A stretch of DNA of 64,000 bases from NCBI GenBank assembly GCA_029859645.1, contig JAOUCS010000004.1:20853-84852 (forward strand). The letters run 5' to 3'. The notes under the pieces are model-generated. The model saw only the letters and a program-made list of their open reading frames with translations, did no database searches and was not told the DNA's origin. Positions 30,310-38,954 of the stretch are shown here, in pieces. The stretch's first letter is position 1. The number at the start of each line of letters is the position of its first letter. Source of the DNA: Lysobacterales bacterium. GTDB lineage: Bacteria > Pseudomonadota > Gammaproteobacteria > Xanthomonadales > SZUA-36. The position numbers were made by a program, and so were the translations under genes.

Positions 30310-30831
30310 ATGAAACTCAATGGATCATGTCACTGTGGAGCCGTGCATTTTAGTGTCCAGTCGCCGCATCCCTACCCATTCAATCTTTGTTATTGTTCGA
30401 TCTGCAGGAAAACGGCTGGCGGAGGAGGATACGCTATCAACCTTGGGGCGAATTACTCGACAATCGAGGTTTCAGGGGAAGACAAGATATCCGTTTTTCA
30501 CGCCACCACCAGGGATAAAGAGACTGGAATTGTCGATGAAAGCCCTGCGGAACGGCGATTTTGCAGTCTTTGCGGCAGCGCCTTGTGGGTCTGGGATCCT
30601 CGCTGGCCTGAGTTGGTACATCCCTTCGCTTCGGCGATCGATACGGAACTGCCCGTACCACCGCAGCACACCCATATGATGCTGTCCTCGAAGCCTGCGT
30701 GGGTCTGCTTTCCGGTTGCAAAGGACGACAAGTCCTTCGCGGCTTATCCCGACGAGTCACTGGCCGAATGGCACCGGCGTCTGGGCCTGGAAGATTCAGA
30801 GGGTCGTAATCGGCCCCAGGAGCACCGCTGA
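30310..30831 (+). CDS. GFA/CENP-V family zinc protein
   Basis: 173 residues of the glutathione-dependent formaldehyde-activating (GFA) fold. Zinc-binding cysteines are visible as CHCGAV (residues 7-12), CYCSICRKTAGG (27-38) and CSLCGSALW (near residue 80). Members are often labelled glutathione S-formaldehyde lyase, but most are biochemically unassigned, so I give only the family. AGGA is 11 bases before the ATG. Its stop directly abuts the phosphatase start, so the two are co-transcribed with the fructosamine-kinase homologue. Confidence 0.85.
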   Translation: MKLNGSCHCGAVHFSVQSPHPYPFNLCYCSICRKTAGGGGYAINLGANYSTIEVSGEDKISVFHATTRDKETGIVDESPAERRFCSLCGSALWVWDPRWPELVHPFASAIDTELPVPPQHTHMMLSSKPAWVCFPVAKDDKSFAAYPDESLAEWHRRLGLEDSEGRNRPQEHR

Positions 30832-31287
30832 ATGACTCAATCCATCTTATTTGTATGCATGGGCAATATCTGCCGTTCGCCGACCGCTGAAGGGGTATTT
30901 CGCCACCTTGTGGATGCAGCCGGCAGGAGCGAAGAATTCGACATAGACTCTGCCGGAACCATCGGTTACCACCAGGGTGACAGGGCTGATCCGAGAATGC
31001 GCGCTGCGGCCAGCAGCAGGGGGTACTCGCTGGACGGCAGGGCGCGGCGAATCGAGATTTCCGACTTCGACCGTTTCGACCTGATCGTCACGATGGACGA
31101 GGACAATTTTCGCGATGTGGAGCAGCTGAACCCGGGCTCGCGGGCTCGCGTGGTTCGCATGTGTGACTATTGCGAAGTGCATGAAGTGCCGGAGGTCCCG
31201 GATCCCTACTATGGTGGCGAAAAGGGATTTCACACGGTCATCGACATCCTGGAAGACTCATGCGGAAACCTGCTGCGTCAGCTTTAG
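30832..31287 (+). CDS. low-molecular-weight protein tyrosine phosphatase family
   Basis: 151 residues. P-loop CMGNICRSPTAEG (residues 9-21) contains the nucleophilic cysteine and arginine of the CxGNxCRS motif; the general acid aspartate is in VPDPYYGG near the C-terminus. The class includes tyrosine phosphatases acting on polysaccharide kinases and phosphatases acting on ribulosamine 5-phosphates of glycated proteins. The 28-base overlap with the next gene, a fructosamine-kinase homologue, favours the second role here; there is no tyrosine kinase nearby. Confidence 0.9.
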   Translation: MTQSILFVCMGNICRSPTAEGVFRHLVDAAGRSEEFDIDSAGTIGYHQGDRADPRMRAAASSRGYSLDGRARRIEISDFDRFDLIVTMDEDNFRDVEQLNPGSRARVVRMCDYCEVHEVPEVPDPYYGGEKGFHTVIDILEDSCGNLLRQL

Positions 31288-32135
31288 CCGTCCCGCAACT
31301 GCTGAACAAACTGGGACGGGGTGCGCCGGTTTCCATGAAAGCCGTGGGTGGTGGCTGTATCGCCCGAGCTTCAATCGCTACTTTTGCCGATGGTTTGACC
31401 GTTTTCGTTAAAACGAAACAGGGTTCACCCGGTATGTTCGAACGCGAAGCAGAGGGATTGGCTGCGCTGGCAGAAGCAGACGCCATTCGTGTCCCTGCAG
31501 TACTGGCAGTCGGAGAAGGAGTGCTGGTTCTCGAGGCGATTCAATCCGCTCCGAAGTGCGCAGGATTTGCCGAGTTATTCGGCGAGCAGTTTGCCAGCTT
31601 GCACCGGCATCAGGGTTCTTTTTTCGGTTTTTACAGCGACAATTTCATTGGCGCAACCGAACAGCTCAATAGCCGGGTTGGCAATGGTGATTGCTGGCCG
31701 GATTTCTTTTTTGAACGCCGGTTGCTTTACCAGGTGAAACTCGCTGCCCGGAATGGCTATGGACATGAACTCCAGCAGTTATTGCTCTCCGGACAACGAC
31801 AGATCATGGAGTTGCTGGCCGCATCCGATGAGCTGCCCAGTATCCTGCATGGCGATTTATGGGGCGGTAATTACCTGGCCGACGAGCAGGGCAGGCCCTG
31901 CCTGATTGATCCGGCAGTCTACTTCGGGCACCGTGAAGCGGACCTGGCGATGACCCGTTTGTTCGGTGGCTTCGAAGCGGGGTTTTATCGAGCCTACAAC
32001 GAGGCGTGGCCATTGGCGCCGGGCCATGAAGAACGGCTGCATCTGTACCAGCTATATCACCTGCTGAATCACCTGAACCTGTTTGGAATGTCTTATTACG
32101 GCCAATGCAGGCAAATCCTGCAACGCTACGCCTGA
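31260..32135 (+). CDS. fructosamine/ketosamine 3-kinase family protein (YniA-like)
   Basis: 291 residues, kinase-like fold of the fructosamine-kinase family. The N-lobe has GGGCIARASIATFADGLTVFVKT with the ATP-binding lysine; the catalytic loop is ILHGDLWGGNYL and the metal-binding aspartate is in LIDPAVYFGHREADLAM. Bacterial members phosphorylate ribulosamines or erythrulosamines on proteins, leading to their removal (deglycation). The ATG lies inside the phosphatase gene, so translation is linked. It ends back-to-back with yceH, with no base between stop codons. Confidence 0.9.
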   Translation: MRKPAASALAVPQLLNKLGRGAPVSMKAVGGGCIARASIATFADGLTVFVKTKQGSPGMFEREAEGLAALAEADAIRVPAVLAVGEGVLVLEAIQSAPKCAGFAELFGEQFASLHRHQGSFFGFYSDNFIGATEQLNSRVGNGDCWPDFFFERRLLYQVKLAARNGYGHELQQLLLSGQRQIMELLAASDELPSILHGDLWGGNYLADEQGRPCLIDPAVYFGHREADLAMTRLFGGFEAGFYRAYNEAWPLAPGHEERLHLYQLYHLLNHLNLFGMSYYGQCRQILQRYA

Positions 32136-32762
32136 TCAGCTTTCGAGGCGCGATTTCAAGACTTCGATTTCCTGCCTGAGTTCTGCGACCTCGGCCTCCA
32201 GCGTCTCGATCCTGTCCGCCAGGGGGCCGCCTGCGGCGCCTGAAGCCTGCCGGGGTGCCGGTTCAGGGATATCAGGCTCACCGCATAACAGGTGGGCAAA
32301 ACGCACTTCTTTTTGCCCGGGCTGGCGCGGTAAGGTGGTCACCAGCGGAGGTTCATGCTCGGCAAGACGATCCAGCATGTATTGAACATCATCAAGGTCG
32401 TCGAATTCATATAGCCGATGTGAGTTGGTTCTCAGTTCACTCAGCGTCTGGGGTCCGCGCAACATCAATGGACAAAGCAAAGCCAGGCCCTTGCTGTGGA
32501 CACCGATAACCTTGCCTGCCTGGTGTTCGTACTTTGCAACCCGAGCGCCCCAGGCTTCCCGCACCATCCCCATCGATTCGAGTTCTCTCAAGGTGTGTCC
32601 GATGTCGCCTTCATGATATGCCGTCACCGGATTCCGGGCTGTTTTTTGATTGCAGGCGTTTTTCAATGCATTGAGCGTTAGCGGATATTGCTCCGGCGTC
32701 GTTTCCTTCTTTTCGATCAGGCAGCCCAGCACGCGGGCCTGGATCGGGGTCAACTCGTTCAT
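32136..32762 (-). CDS. YceH family protein (DUF480)
   Basis: 208 residues, starting MNELTPIQARVLGCLIEKKETTPEQYPLT, the hallmark of DUF480. Two winged-helix-like repeats make up most of the chain (about 1-170), and the last 30 residues form a heptad-rich coiled coil (ADRIETLEAEVAELRQEIEVL). Function unknown; the fold suggests nucleic-acid or protein binding. The ATG at 32762 has AAGGAG at a good distance; the upstream extension of the frame to 32942 crosses into the neighbouring gene and is not family-like. Lies 19 bases after the outer-membrane protein gene, so it may be the operon's last member. Confidence 0.9.
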   Translation of the reverse strand: MNELTPIQARVLGCLIEKKETTPEQYPLTLNALKNACNQKTARNPVTAYHEGDIGHTLRELESMGMVREAWGARVAKYEHQAGKVIGVHSKGLALLCPLMLRGPQTLSELRTNSHRLYEFDDLDDVQYMLDRLAEHEPPLVTTLPRQPGQKEVRFAHLLCGEPDIPEPAPRQASGAAGGPLADRIETLEAEVAELRQEIEVLKSRLES

Positions 32763-32781
32763 TTGTTTTTTATCTCCTTGC

Positions 32782-34062
32782 TCAGAAGTACCACGCCAAT
32801 TGCGCGAATACACTTGGACCGGTAGCAAAGTACAAGCCATCCACGGGCGATTCAATGCCGCCGTATTCGCTGCCGTCGGGACCGACGGGCAGGTTGAGCG
32901 CACCCAGCACCAGCAGGTTCTGTTTCCAATCGTACTGTACAACCAACTGCGCCAGTGCTGAAGGATCTTCGAGGTTGATGAAAAAATTCGGGACCAGGAT
33001 CAGCAGAGGATTCATTTCAATTGATGCGGAAAGTGCAACATAGTTCCGCGACAGCGTGAACAGTTCACCGCGTTCCAGTCGTCTCAGCAAATCCGGGTTC
33101 TGCAGCAGTTCGGAAGGCGCATACTCGCCATTCTTCTGCCCGAAACCGCTGTAATAGTATTCCAGAACGCCACTCACGTTTTTGCCTCCCCATACCCAGG
33201 AATAGCTCAGACTGGTCACCAGAGAGATGACTCTGTCGCGGTCGGTATGGGTCCAGGTCAGGTCCCCCCGCCAGACAGCGCCGCCGAGGTTGGTGATGCC
33301 GCCGACACCGAGGATCTGGTCGTCAAAGTGCTGGGCCGCCAGCAGGTCGATTTCGTTCTGCCCCAGGAAGCCATGGTATTTAAAGGCGAGCGATGACTGG
33401 TCCGATTCCACATTACCGGTCAACGGGTCGCGCCGGACAATGGCGACGCCCTGCAGGTCATTGCCGCTGTCAAACAGGTACTGCCCATACAGCATGTCAT
33501 CACCGGTCTTGTATTCCTTGTCCACTGCCGCGGGGTCAAAGGGGTTGAACACATCCATCGGGGTGAAAATCATCCCGTTTCCCCAGCTGATGGCCTGGCG
33601 GCCGAAGCGCCAGGCCGTGTGTTCGGTCGTGTACCCGACGTTCAGCCGGTCCAGGCGGTGGATGAAAGCCGCCTTTTTGTCATTGCCAAATGAGTAGGTG
33701 AGGTCCCACCAGCGCCGGTCATCGCTGATGACGCGGTTGATAGGCAGCGCGGAGCCCGGCAGTTCATCGGCCAGTTGGAGGGCGTCGGAATAAATCCCGA
33801 TAAACTGGTAGTCCGCCTTGAAATCCCAGTTGTCCCGGCGGCCGCTCAGTTTAAGGCGGGTTTCCAGGCTGTTGTCCAGCGAACCGGAACCCACCAGGTC
33901 CCGGAAAATGCTGTTATCGGGATAATGCATGAAAGTGGCCTGGTACTTGAGGTGCCCGCCAAATGTCCATTCGGTCTCGCTGGCAACGATGGCAGGACTG
34001 AACAACAGCAACAGCAAACTGGCGCAGATCAACCCGCCGAGTTTGCGCCGGATGCGGCACAT
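32782..34062 (-). CDS. outer-membrane beta-barrel protein of a Lol-like ABC operon
   Basis: 426 residues with a signal peptide (MCRIRRKLGGLICASLLLLLF to about residue 27, cleavage near VAS). The mature chain is an alternation of amphipathic strands with many Tyr/Trp/Phe residues and ends in FAQLAWYF, a terminal phenylalanine as in BamA-inserted barrels. Conserved-looking inner pieces are WRFGRQAISWGNGMIFTPMDVFNPFDP, seen in several uncharacterised barrel families. Start at 34062 preferred because AGGAG lies 10 bases upstream and it yields a clean signal peptide; the longer frame begins inside the ATPase gene. Family not named with certainty. Confidence 0.8.
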   Translation of the reverse strand: MCRIRRKLGGLICASLLLLLFSPAIVASETEWTFGGHLKYQATFMHYPDNSIFRDLVGSGSLDNSLETRLKLSGRRDNWDFKADYQFIGIYSDALQLADELPGSALPINRVISDDRRWWDLTYSFGNDKKAAFIHRLDRLNVGYTTEHTAWRFGRQAISWGNGMIFTPMDVFNPFDPAAVDKEYKTGDDMLYGQYLFDSGNDLQGVAIVRRDPLTGNVESDQSSLAFKYHGFLGQNEIDLLAAQHFDDQILGVGGITNLGGAVWRGDLTWTHTDRDRVISLVTSLSYSWVWGGKNVSGVLEYYYSGFGQKNGEYAPSELLQNPDLLRRLERGELFTLSRNYVALSASIEMNPLLILVPNFFINLEDPSALAQLVVQYDWKQNLLVLGALNLPVGPDGSEYGGIESPVDGLYFATGPSVFAQLAWYF

Positions 34063-34063
34063 T

Positions 34064-34756
34064 TCAGGATGGCTCCTGTTCCCGGTCTTCAATGATCTTT
34101 CCGTCCTGCATCTTGATCAACCGTTTGGCGTACCGCATGACCCGTTCGTCGTGGGTTGCAATCAGGAAGGTCACGCCGTGGGTTGAATTCAATGCGCAGA
34201 ACAGCTCCATCAGGTGGGTGGCGGACACGGAGTCGAGGTTGGCGGTGGGCTCATCAGCCAGCACCAGTTTGGGCTGGCTGACAATGGCGCGGGCGACGGC
34301 GACCCGTTGCTGCTGGCCGCCGGACAACTCGGCGGGCCGACGATGTTCCATGCCCTCCAGGCCTACTTCGCGAAGAATGTCCAATGCCTTTTTCTTGCGC
34401 TCCTTTGCCGGGACGCCCTGGACCTGCATGACGAATTCGACATTTTCCTGCGCGGTCAGCACCGGGATCAGGTTGTAAGCCTGGAATACGAATCCGATGT
34501 GATGCAGGCGCAGGTCGGCCAGCGGGCCCTTTCCAAGCAAGTCGACCCTTTCGCCATCAATGCTGATTTGTCCACTGTCCAGTTCGTCCAGGCCGCCGAT
34601 CATGTTCAGCAGGGTTGTCTTGCCGGATCCTGATGGGCCGGAAAGGCACAGGAAGGAACCTTGCTCGATGTCGATCGTGACGTGATCAAGGGCCTTGATC
34701 ACGGCATCGCCTTGCTGGTAGTCCTTGCAGAGTTCAACGCACTTGATTTCAGCCAT
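34064..34756 (-). CDS. LolD/MacB-type ABC transporter ATP-binding protein
   Basis: 230 residues. Walker A GPSGSGKT at 40-47, Q-loop in GFVFQAYNLIPVLTA, signature LSGGQQQR, Walker B LVLADEPTANLD and H-loop ATHD. The sequence NLIPVLTAQENVE and DEPTANLDS place it in the LolD/FtsE/MacB class, which works with FtsX-like permeases that move substrates by mechanical transmission rather than through a membrane channel. ATG at 34756 with AAGGA upstream; 10 bases from the preceding permease and one base from the barrel gene start. Confidence 0.92.
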   Translation of the reverse strand: MAEIKCVELCKDYQQGDAVIKALDHVTIDIEQGSFLCLSGPSGSGKTTLLNMIGGLDELDSGQISIDGERVDLLGKGPLADLRLHHIGFVFQAYNLIPVLTAQENVEFVMQVQGVPAKERKKKALDILREVGLEGMEHRRPAELSGGQQQRVAVARAIVSQPKLVLADEPTANLDSVSATHLMELFCALNSTHGVTFLIATHDERVMRYAKRLIKMQDGKIIEDREQEPS

Positions 34757-34766
34757 GAGAATTCCT

Positions 34767-36008
34767 TCAGATCTTTGCGATGGCCTCGACAGGCCGGTAT
34801 TGGGAAGCACGCCAGGCCGGCAGCAGGCTGGTCAGGATGCCCAGCACGATGACCACCGTGTTGGCCATCAACAGATCCTTGAGTTTCAATGCCGGGTAAA
34901 GCACGCTGGATGCCCCCATCATTTCCATGCCTTCGGCCACTGCGGACACGTCGATACCGTCCTGGACGGGCAGGATGCTGGCGACCGCCAGCACATTGCC
35001 TGCCAACAGCCCCAGGGTTAGCAGCATCAGCGATTCGAGCAGGATCTGGTAGAGAATGGCCGAAGGTTTCATACCCAGCGCCTGCATCAGGCCGATCTCG
35101 CGGATCCGTTCGAACACCGCCATCATGAGCGTGTTAGCCAGGCCAAAACTCAATGCCAGGAAAATCACGATGATCCAGACCAGTACGAAGCCGTCCATCA
35201 TCTTCAGCATCATCCCCAGGTAGGTCTCAAGTTCCATCCAGGGCAAAGTTTCGAAACCTTCGCCATAAACACCGGAAACAAGGCGGTACACCGCGTCTAT
35301 GTCACGGTAGTCATGGCCGGTGACGGCTATTTCGGAGACTTCCCCCGGCACCTCCAACAGCGCCTGGATGGTGGTCAGCCCACCATAGATGAAGGCTTCC
35401 TCCAGGCTGCTCAGCTTGGCCTTGTAGACACCCACGATCCGGAATCCGCGATCTGCAATGTTGTTCTCCGGGTCCTGGCTCATGACCACCACGCGCTTGC
35501 CCAGCCGGGTTTCCAGGCGTTCGAGCAGCTTTGCGCCCACTACCAGGCCATTGTCGTCCACCGATTCGAGGAAGCGGCCCTCGATGATGCTGTGCGGATC
35601 GAAGCCCAGTGCAATTTCACCCTGCGGGTCAACGCCCAGCAGAGTGACGCCGCGGTTGTTGCGCTCGCTGGATATCATCGCCGGAACGCGCAATCGTGAG
35701 GTCCAGCCGGACACTTCGGGACTCTGCAGGCCCCGGGCTTTCCCGGCATCCGGTTGCGGTATCCGGTGATCGATACTCGGGTCGTCGCGAAACGCCGGAT
35801 GATGCACCTGGACCTGGCCGGGCAGTGCATCGATACCGTCCTCGATCATCTGGTCGACCATGCCGCGCATCAGGGCGGTCATGAAAATCATTGCCCACAC
35901 GCCGACTGCAATAGCCAGTAGCATGATCGCAGTACGCCGGTGGTTCCGCCACAGGTTCCGCCAGGCCAGCCGTGACATTGCGCCGAAGGGCAGATGGCTG
36001 GACGACAT
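34767..36008 (-). CDS. FtsX/LolE-type ABC permease 2
   Basis: 413 residues: N-terminal helix (about 25-50), a periplasmic domain of about 220 residues (MacB_PCD-like), then three C-terminal helices (about 270-300, 320-345, 380-400). Ends with WRASQYRPVEAIAKI, the typical FtsX-family tail. The loop VFERIREIGLMQALGMKPSAI is the coupling helix that contacts the ATPase. A GTG at 36011 overlaps the stop of the upstream permease (TAGTG); the ATG next to it at 36008 is the simplest start. Paired with the other permease it should form a LolC/LolE-like heterodimer. Confidence 0.9.
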   Translation of the reverse strand: MSSSHLPFGAMSRLAWRNLWRNHRRTAIMLLAIAVGVWAMIFMTALMRGMVDQMIEDGIDALPGQVQVHHPAFRDDPSIDHRIPQPDAGKARGLQSPEVSGWTSRLRVPAMISSERNNRGVTLLGVDPQGEIALGFDPHSIIEGRFLESVDDNGLVVGAKLLERLETRLGKRVVVMSQDPENNIADRGFRIVGVYKAKLSSLEEAFIYGGLTTIQALLEVPGEVSEIAVTGHDYRDIDAVYRLVSGVYGEGFETLPWMELETYLGMMLKMMDGFVLVWIIVIFLALSFGLANTLMMAVFERIREIGLMQALGMKPSAILYQILLESLMLLTLGLLAGNVLAVASILPVQDGIDVSAVAEGMEMMGASSVLYPALKLKDLLMANTVVIVLGILTSLLPAWRASQYRPVEAIAKI

Positions 36009-36010
36009 CA

Positions 36011-37240
36011 CTACACGGCCCTCATGGCTTCGACCGGCCTTAACCTGAACAGGCGAAGGGCAGGGTAGATGGAGGCCAGCAGGCAGAACAGGAAAACGAC
36101 TGCCGGCCCCAATAACAGCGAAATGACTGATACGCTGGGATAAATACTTGCCGGTAAATTGAATCGTACGGCCATCTCATCCATCCCCGGATAAGAAAAA
36201 CCGGCAGCATTGAAATAGAGAGCGACCAGGGCACCGAGAAGAACACCGATGGCGAGCCCGATCGCAGCCATCAGTGCAGTTTCGAGCATCACCAATGAGG
36301 CCAGTCTGGAGGGTTTGATTCCCAGCGCGGTGATCACGCCAAATTCCCGGGTTCGTTCCAGTACCGACATCAATTGCGTATTCAATACACTGAATGCCAC
36401 CAGGATGATCAGCACCCCGTACATGAACCAGGCGCTGGAAAAATCCGCCTTGATCGCCTGTTGCAATCCGGGATGCAGCGCGGTCCAGTCGAGCAATACG
36501 AGAGCATCCTGTCCCGCAATGATGTTGTTCACACGCCCGGAGGCCGCCGGTATCTGTTCAAGGTTGTCCGTACTGATGGCGATACTGTTGCCATGGCCTT
36601 CCATCGCAAACGTATCCTGGAAGTAACCCAGTGGTATTTCAGCCAAACTGCGGTCCATGTCGACTGAACTGCTGTTGAAGATGCCGACGACGGTGACCAC
36701 GCCAGCCGCAAATGAACCGTCCCGGCCGCTGCCCAGCAAGGTCAGTTCGTCGCCCGTTGTGACTTTCAGGTTTCTGGCCAGCACACCACCGATAACGATT
36801 TCTGCCGCATCGGGGTCCTGCAGGAAGCGTCCTTCCTGAACCAGGCCGGGCAGGGTAGAGACCCGGGGCTCATGATCGGGTTGCACGCCAATGACCTGGA
36901 TACCGACAGAACGGAGTTCGCTGGAGGCCAGCGCAAATGCCGCGGCCCGGGCCGTCACACCGGCACCGGGCAGGGCCTGTCTTACCTGTTCAGCCAGCGC
37001 CAGCACCGAGGGAATGCTGGTTCTGAGCTTGGGGTTATGGTTGTAGCCGTCGTGTTGCACCTGCAGATGACCGCTGAAGGCCTGCAGCGTGTTGTTGATC
37101 ATCATGTCGTAGGACCCCAACTGCAGGGAGATCATGAAGATCAGCAGTACGTTTGAGAAGATCATCGCGGTGGCCGTCAACCAGGTCCGTCGCTTGTGAC
37201 GCCAAAGGTTGCGCCACGCCATGCGAAGATCGAGTGTCAT
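36011..37240 (-). CDS. FtsX/LolC-type ABC permease 1
   Basis: 409 residues with the same layout as its neighbour: N-terminal helix (about 18-42), periplasmic domain, and three C-terminal helices. The coupling loop is VLERTREFGVITALGIKPSRL and the tail is LRLFRLRPVEAMRAV. The two permeases are related but clearly different, as in LolC and LolE. Its ATG overlaps the stop of the LolA-like gene (ATGA). The periplasmic domain is where a LolA-like chaperone would dock; a specific hook sequence was not identified. Confidence 0.9.
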   Translation of the reverse strand: MTLDLRMAWRNLWRHKRRTWLTATAMIFSNVLLIFMISLQLGSYDMMINNTLQAFSGHLQVQHDGYNHNPKLRTSIPSVLALAEQVRQALPGAGVTARAAAFALASSELRSVGIQVIGVQPDHEPRVSTLPGLVQEGRFLQDPDAAEIVIGGVLARNLKVTTGDELTLLGSGRDGSFAAGVVTVVGIFNSSSVDMDRSLAEIPLGYFQDTFAMEGHGNSIAISTDNLEQIPAASGRVNNIIAGQDALVLLDWTALHPGLQQAIKADFSSAWFMYGVLIILVAFSVLNTQLMSVLERTREFGVITALGIKPSRLASLVMLETALMAAIGLAIGVLLGALVALYFNAAGFSYPGMDEMAVRFNLPASIYPSVSVISLLLGPAVVFLFCLLASIYPALRLFRLRPVEAMRAV

Positions 37241-37983
37241 TGGCGCGGATTCCGCAGGTTGGACAGGGTGAACACGTTATTGGCCAGTTCGACATCGAAT
37301 TCAATCGAGTTGGCGGTCATTTGAGTCCACTCTTCGGGCGTGTCGGTTTTGGACATCCGCATCACTTTGGCCACGCTGCGTCCCCCCATTTCTTCCACTT
37401 CAAGGGTCTTGAGCGTCTTCACCAGGATACCGTCCTGGTCCCAGAACTGTTGTTCCATCAGCACGTAGTCGTCGCGAACAACCAGCACCTCCCTGCCCCA
37501 GACCACTGCGGCATCCTCATGGGGAATCGAGGTAATGGTGTAATGCAAGCGGCCGTCCTTTTCCTCGGTGGCCGTCAATTCGTGATCATACTGGTCAATG
37601 ATGTCAGTGGATTTGCTAATGTCCTTGTTCGAGAAGTCACTGCCCATCCAGCTTTGCGACATCATTGACGACGGCACCTTGATGATGCGGTTTATCTTGG
37701 GCGTGTAGGTCCACATGTTGTTGTCGTCCAGCAAGGTCCCGTTGCCGGCGTCTTTCCTGGGTTCGATCACTCGCACCAGTGACTGCTTGTCGCCCTTGCT
37801 CCAGGATTCCATGGTCATGGTCCTTTCCCAGTCCGGGCGGTGAATGATCATGGTCATGTTGGAATGCGAGGTGAGCCCGCGCCAGTGATCCATGGCATTT
37901 CGCACCAGTTGGGTCGCATCTGATTCCTGGGCTGCGGATGAGGATAGAAAGAGCAGTCCAAGCCACAGCATTGATTTATGCAT
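37237..37983 (-). CDS. LolA-like periplasmic outer-membrane lipoprotein-sorting family protein
   Basis: 248 residues. Signal peptide 1-18 (MHKSMLWLGLLFLSSSAA). The body matches the LolA-like family (half-barrel fold) often annotated as outer membrane lipoprotein-sorting protein: WRGLTSHSNMTMIIHRPDWERTM, then DDNNMWTYTPKINRIIKVPSSMMSQSWMGSDFSN, then TPEEWTQMTANSIEFDVEL. It is longer than true LolA (about 200) and distinct in sequence. It is the first gene of the five-gene transport operon and is coupled to the first permease. Expected to carry a hydrophobic cargo across the periplasm. Confidence 0.85.
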   Translation of the reverse strand: MHKSMLWLGLLFLSSSAAQESDATQLVRNAMDHWRGLTSHSNMTMIIHRPDWERTMTMESWSKGDKQSLVRVIEPRKDAGNGTLLDDNNMWTYTPKINRIIKVPSSMMSQSWMGSDFSNKDISKSTDIIDQYDHELTATEEKDGRLHYTITSIPHEDAAVVWGREVLVVRDDYVLMEQQFWDQDGILVKTLKTLEVEEMGGRSVAKVMRMSKTDTPEEWTQMTANSIEFDVELANNVFTLSNLRNPRQ

Positions 37984-37985
37984 TT

Positions 37986-38014
37986 TTCACCTCTTCAATT
38001 TCATAGCGTACAAT
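37986..38014 (+). promoter_or_regulatory. possible promoter giving a leaderless 5'-nucleotidase mRNA
   Basis: TTCACC (37986-37991), 17-base spacer, TACAAT (38009-38014). The ATG begins 8 bases after the -10, so transcription would start at or next to the start codon. No Shine-Dalgarno sequence is visible. It overlaps the start of the divergent LolA-like gene. Confidence 0.35.
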
Positions 38015-38021
38015 TCACGAG

Positions 38022-38921
38022 ATGAAAGAACCAGATTTATTGGTGATCGGAATCTCGTCCCGGGCCCTGTTCGACCTGGGGCAGAGCCACGCCATATTCG
38101 AAGCCGAAGGGCTACAGGCTTACGCCGATTACCAGATGAAACACGAAGACCGGTTTCTCAAGCCCGGCGTGGCATTTCCACTGGTGAAAAAGCTGCTGGC
38201 GCTGAACGAGGACGAGGTAGAGCATCCGGGAGTGGAAGTCATTCTGCTGTCAAGGAACAGTGCAGATACGGGGCTGCGCATTTTCAATACGATCGAGCAC
38301 TATGGGCTCAACATCGAACGGGCTGCGTTTACCGGCGGTGACAGCCCCTACAAGTACATGGAAGCCTACGGCGCCGACCTGCTTCTTTCGACCAACGCCG
38401 GTGACGTGCGCAAGGCGCTCGAAAGGGGTTACGCAGCCGCCACCATCCTGCCGGGCAGATCCAGCGGTGAGGGCGTCGGCCAATTACGCATTGCTTTCGA
38501 TGGTGACGCCGTGATTTTCGGCGACGAGGCCGAACGCATTTTCCAGGAAAGCGGTCTGGATGCATTTTCAGACAGCGAACGCGAAGCCGCAGCCCAGCCC
38601 CTGTCCGGTGGGCCTTTCAAACCGGTATTGGAGGCACTGCATAAGATCCAGTCGGCCTACCCGATAGACGATAATCCGATCCGCACCGCGCTGGTGACGG
38701 CGCGTTCTGCGCCCGCCCATAAGCGGGTAGTGCTGACGCTCAGGGAGTGGGGAATCCGGATCGACGAAGCCCTTTTTCTGGGCGGCAAGTCGAAAGGCGA
38801 ATTCCTCAAGACTTTTGGGGCAGACATCTTCTTCGACGACCAGCAGGTTCATATCGAATCGGCCAGGGCTCACGTCGCCTCGGCACATGTTCCCGCCGGC
38901 GTCGCCAACGAGTTAAAATAG
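38022..38921 (+). CDS. cytosolic 5'-nucleotidase, PF06189-type
   Basis: 299 residues related to vertebrate cytosolic 5'-nucleotidase I and its bacterial homologues, which dephosphorylate nucleoside monophosphates such as AMP. Family blocks visible: LFDLGQSHAIFEAEGLQAYADYQ, FPLVKKLLALN, EVILLSRNSADTGLRIFNTIEHYGL, FTGGDSPYKYMEAYGADLLLS and FLGGKSKGEFLKTFGADIFFDDQ. The near-repeat of the last two blocks (GGxSxxxxxxxxGADxxxx) is directly visible. The usual DxDxT nucleophile motif is absent at the very N-terminus, as expected in this family. Divergent from the LolA-like gene, 38 bases apart. Confidence 0.85.
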   Translation: MKEPDLLVIGISSRALFDLGQSHAIFEAEGLQAYADYQMKHEDRFLKPGVAFPLVKKLLALNEDEVEHPGVEVILLSRNSADTGLRIFNTIEHYGLNIERAAFTGGDSPYKYMEAYGADLLLSTNAGDVRKALERGYAAATILPGRSSGEGVGQLRIAFDGDAVIFGDEAERIFQESGLDAFSDSEREAAAQPLSGGPFKPVLEALHKIQSAYPIDDNPIRTALVTARSAPAHKRVVLTLREWGIRIDEALFLGGKSKGEFLKTFGADIFFDDQQVHIESARAHVASAHVPAGVANELK

Positions 38922-38954
38922 GCCGCTTTACCGAACCACTTTCTGGAGCGCCGG

